From NCBI GenBank assembly GCA_025457805.1, contig JALOTR010000213.1, positions 1-5,801 of the forward strand: a DNA stretch of 5,801 nucleotides, in the 5' to 3' direction. The stretch is from Akkermansiaceae bacterium. Lineage in GTDB: Bacteria; Verrucomicrobiota; Verrucomicrobiia; Verrucomicrobiales; Akkermansiaceae. Positions 5,196-5,801 of the stretch are shown piece by piece (within the stretch, counting starts at the first letter, position 1; each line of letters opens with the position of its first letter). A program made the position numbers and the translations under genes. The notes under the pieces were generated by a model. It was not told where the DNA came from, did no database searches, and worked only from the letters and a program-made list of their open reading frames with translations.

Positions 5196-5801
5196 TCACT
5201 TGTCGGCTTTTCCGATCGATAGTGTGAGCAGTTCTCTTCCCGAGAGACGGGTGGTAAACCTGCCGCCTTTGGTTTGGCCAGAGGGAAGTTCCACGAAGTC
5301 ATCTTGGCGTCCCGTGCGCCACATGCGGAATGGCGCATCGGCAAATGGCGGGGCGATGCGGAGCTCGATGTCCGCATCCTGATCCTGCACGGCGGCGATG
5401 TGGACGATGAGTTTGGATTTGTCTGAACTGATGAATGACGATGCCTTGACTCCGGGTTTGGAAATGCCGCTCGCGAAGGGTCCGCTGACTTTGCAATCCA
5501 CAATTCTCATGCCGGGGACGAGCGGGGCGCACCACTGGCGGAAGCCATGATAGATCTTGGTGGGAAGATAGCTTTCTCCCCAGTTGAGATGGATCAGCGC
5601 TTCTCCACCCTGGCGCGGCGGATAGACCCAGTCATAGGCCATCCAGACGTTGACGCCTTCGTTGAAGGCCTCGGTCATGTAGAGCCAGAACTCGCCGGCG
5701 GAATTGATCAGGCCGGGGGATTTGTCCACTCCGTTGAAACAGGCTTCGGTCATCCATAGCGGCTTGTTTCCGGCGAGTTCGCGCATTTTCGCCCAGCGGT
5801 G
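5196..5801 (-). CDS. Glycoside hydrolase, clan-A/GH30-like, C-terminal part (5' end outside window)
   Basis: The minus frame is open from the right edge to a TGA at 5198-5196, giving 201 visible residues; an internal Met (complement of 5784-5786) is not the start, since the frame continues upstream with HRWAK. The first part looks like the end of a (beta/alpha)8 barrel: KPLWMTEA with Glu19 (codon 5745-5747) as candidate nucleophile, then FWLYMTEAFNEGVNVWMAYDWVYPP. It is followed by FRQWCAPLVPGMRIVDCKV, which resembles the G-x-x-x-x-x-F-S-x-F-I-R-P-G-Y-x-R-V join in GH30 enzymes, and by a beta-sandwich-like tail (residues about 110-197, for example SSFISSDKSKLIVHIAAV). GH30 members cut xylan, glucuronoxylan or beta-1,6-glucans; the exact family and substrate are uncertain, and other clan-A families remain possible. 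It converges on the L,D-transpeptidase operon; no terminator with a T-tract was found for its own 3' end. Confidence 0.72.
   Translation of the reverse strand, partial: HRWAKMRELAGNKPLWMTEACFNGVDKSPGLINSAGEFWLYMTEAFNEGVNVWMAYDWVYPPRQGGEALIHLNWGESYLPTKIYHGFRQWCAPLVPGMRIVDCKVSGPFASGISKPGVKASSFISSDKSKLIVHIAAVQDQDADIELRIAPPFADAPFRMWRTGRQDDFVELPSGQTKGGRFTTRLSGRELLTLSIGKADK

Noticed and set aside
4937..5227. A 96-codon plus-strand frame across the repeat block
   Set aside because: It starts inside the terminator, reads through the heptamer array and hairpins, and overlaps the end of the glycoside hydrolase gene. It is best explained as translation of non-coding repeats.
5018..5503. A 161-codon minus-strand frame
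   Set aside because: It overlaps the glycoside hydrolase in another frame and runs into the hairpin block; its Ser/Arg/Pro-rich translation shows no domain.
1..5801. CRISPR array, tRNA, rRNA or insertion sequence
   Set aside because: No spaced direct repeats of 24-37 bp, no cloverleaf or rRNA segments, and no transposase frame or terminal inverted repeats were seen; the only tandem repeat is the 7-bp array at 4971-5003.

Overview
The window looks like chromosomal DNA of a GC-rich (about 60% by eye) Gram-negative bacterium of the Verrucomicrobia type, perhaps the Luteolibacter/Haloferula side. Four things suggest this: a long secreted protein with autotransporter-associated beta-strand repeats (PATR), a sialate-O-acetylesterase-type SGNH hydrolase of the kind common in Verrucomicrobia and Planctomycetes, two small lipoproteins, and start codons without recognisable Shine-Dalgarno sequences. 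The assignment is inferred from gene content; no marker gene is present.

Layout: (1) 1-1798, minus strand: the first 599 residues of a secreted PATR protein that runs off the left edge. (2) 1799-2145: a 347-bp divergent intergenic region with an AT-rich core, a 10-bp palindrome and a 7-bp inverted repeat. (3) 2146-3660, plus: a secreted SGNH esterase with an apparent beta-rich domain inserted just after the nucleophile block. (4) 3779-4192 and 4221-4847, plus: a likely two-gene operon encoding a four-loop EF-hand lipoprotein and a YkuD-type L,D-transpeptidase lipoprotein, closed by a strong intrinsic terminator at 4915-4948. (5) 4949-5195: a gene-free stretch with a 7-bp G-rich tandem repeat (an ideal G-quadruplex motif) followed by closely spaced short hairpins, possibly an interspersed repeat element. 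(6) 5196-5801, minus: the C-terminal third or so of a clan-A (GH30-like) glycoside hydrolase that enters from the right edge.

How they may work together: every predicted protein whose N-terminus is visible is exported. The esterase and the glycoside hydrolase are compatible with breakdown of acetylated plant or algal polysaccharide (for example deacetylation plus xylan-type cleavage), and the PATR protein with a surface or extracellular beta-solenoid. The EF-hand/L,D-transpeptidase pair is a separate envelope module: one lipoprotein crosslinks or attaches peptidoglycan, while its partner may bind calcium. No mobile element, CRISPR, tRNA or rRNA was seen. The most unusual parts are the repeat/hairpin block between the convergent genes, the EF-hand/L,D-transpeptidase pairing, and the domain inserted in the esterase.
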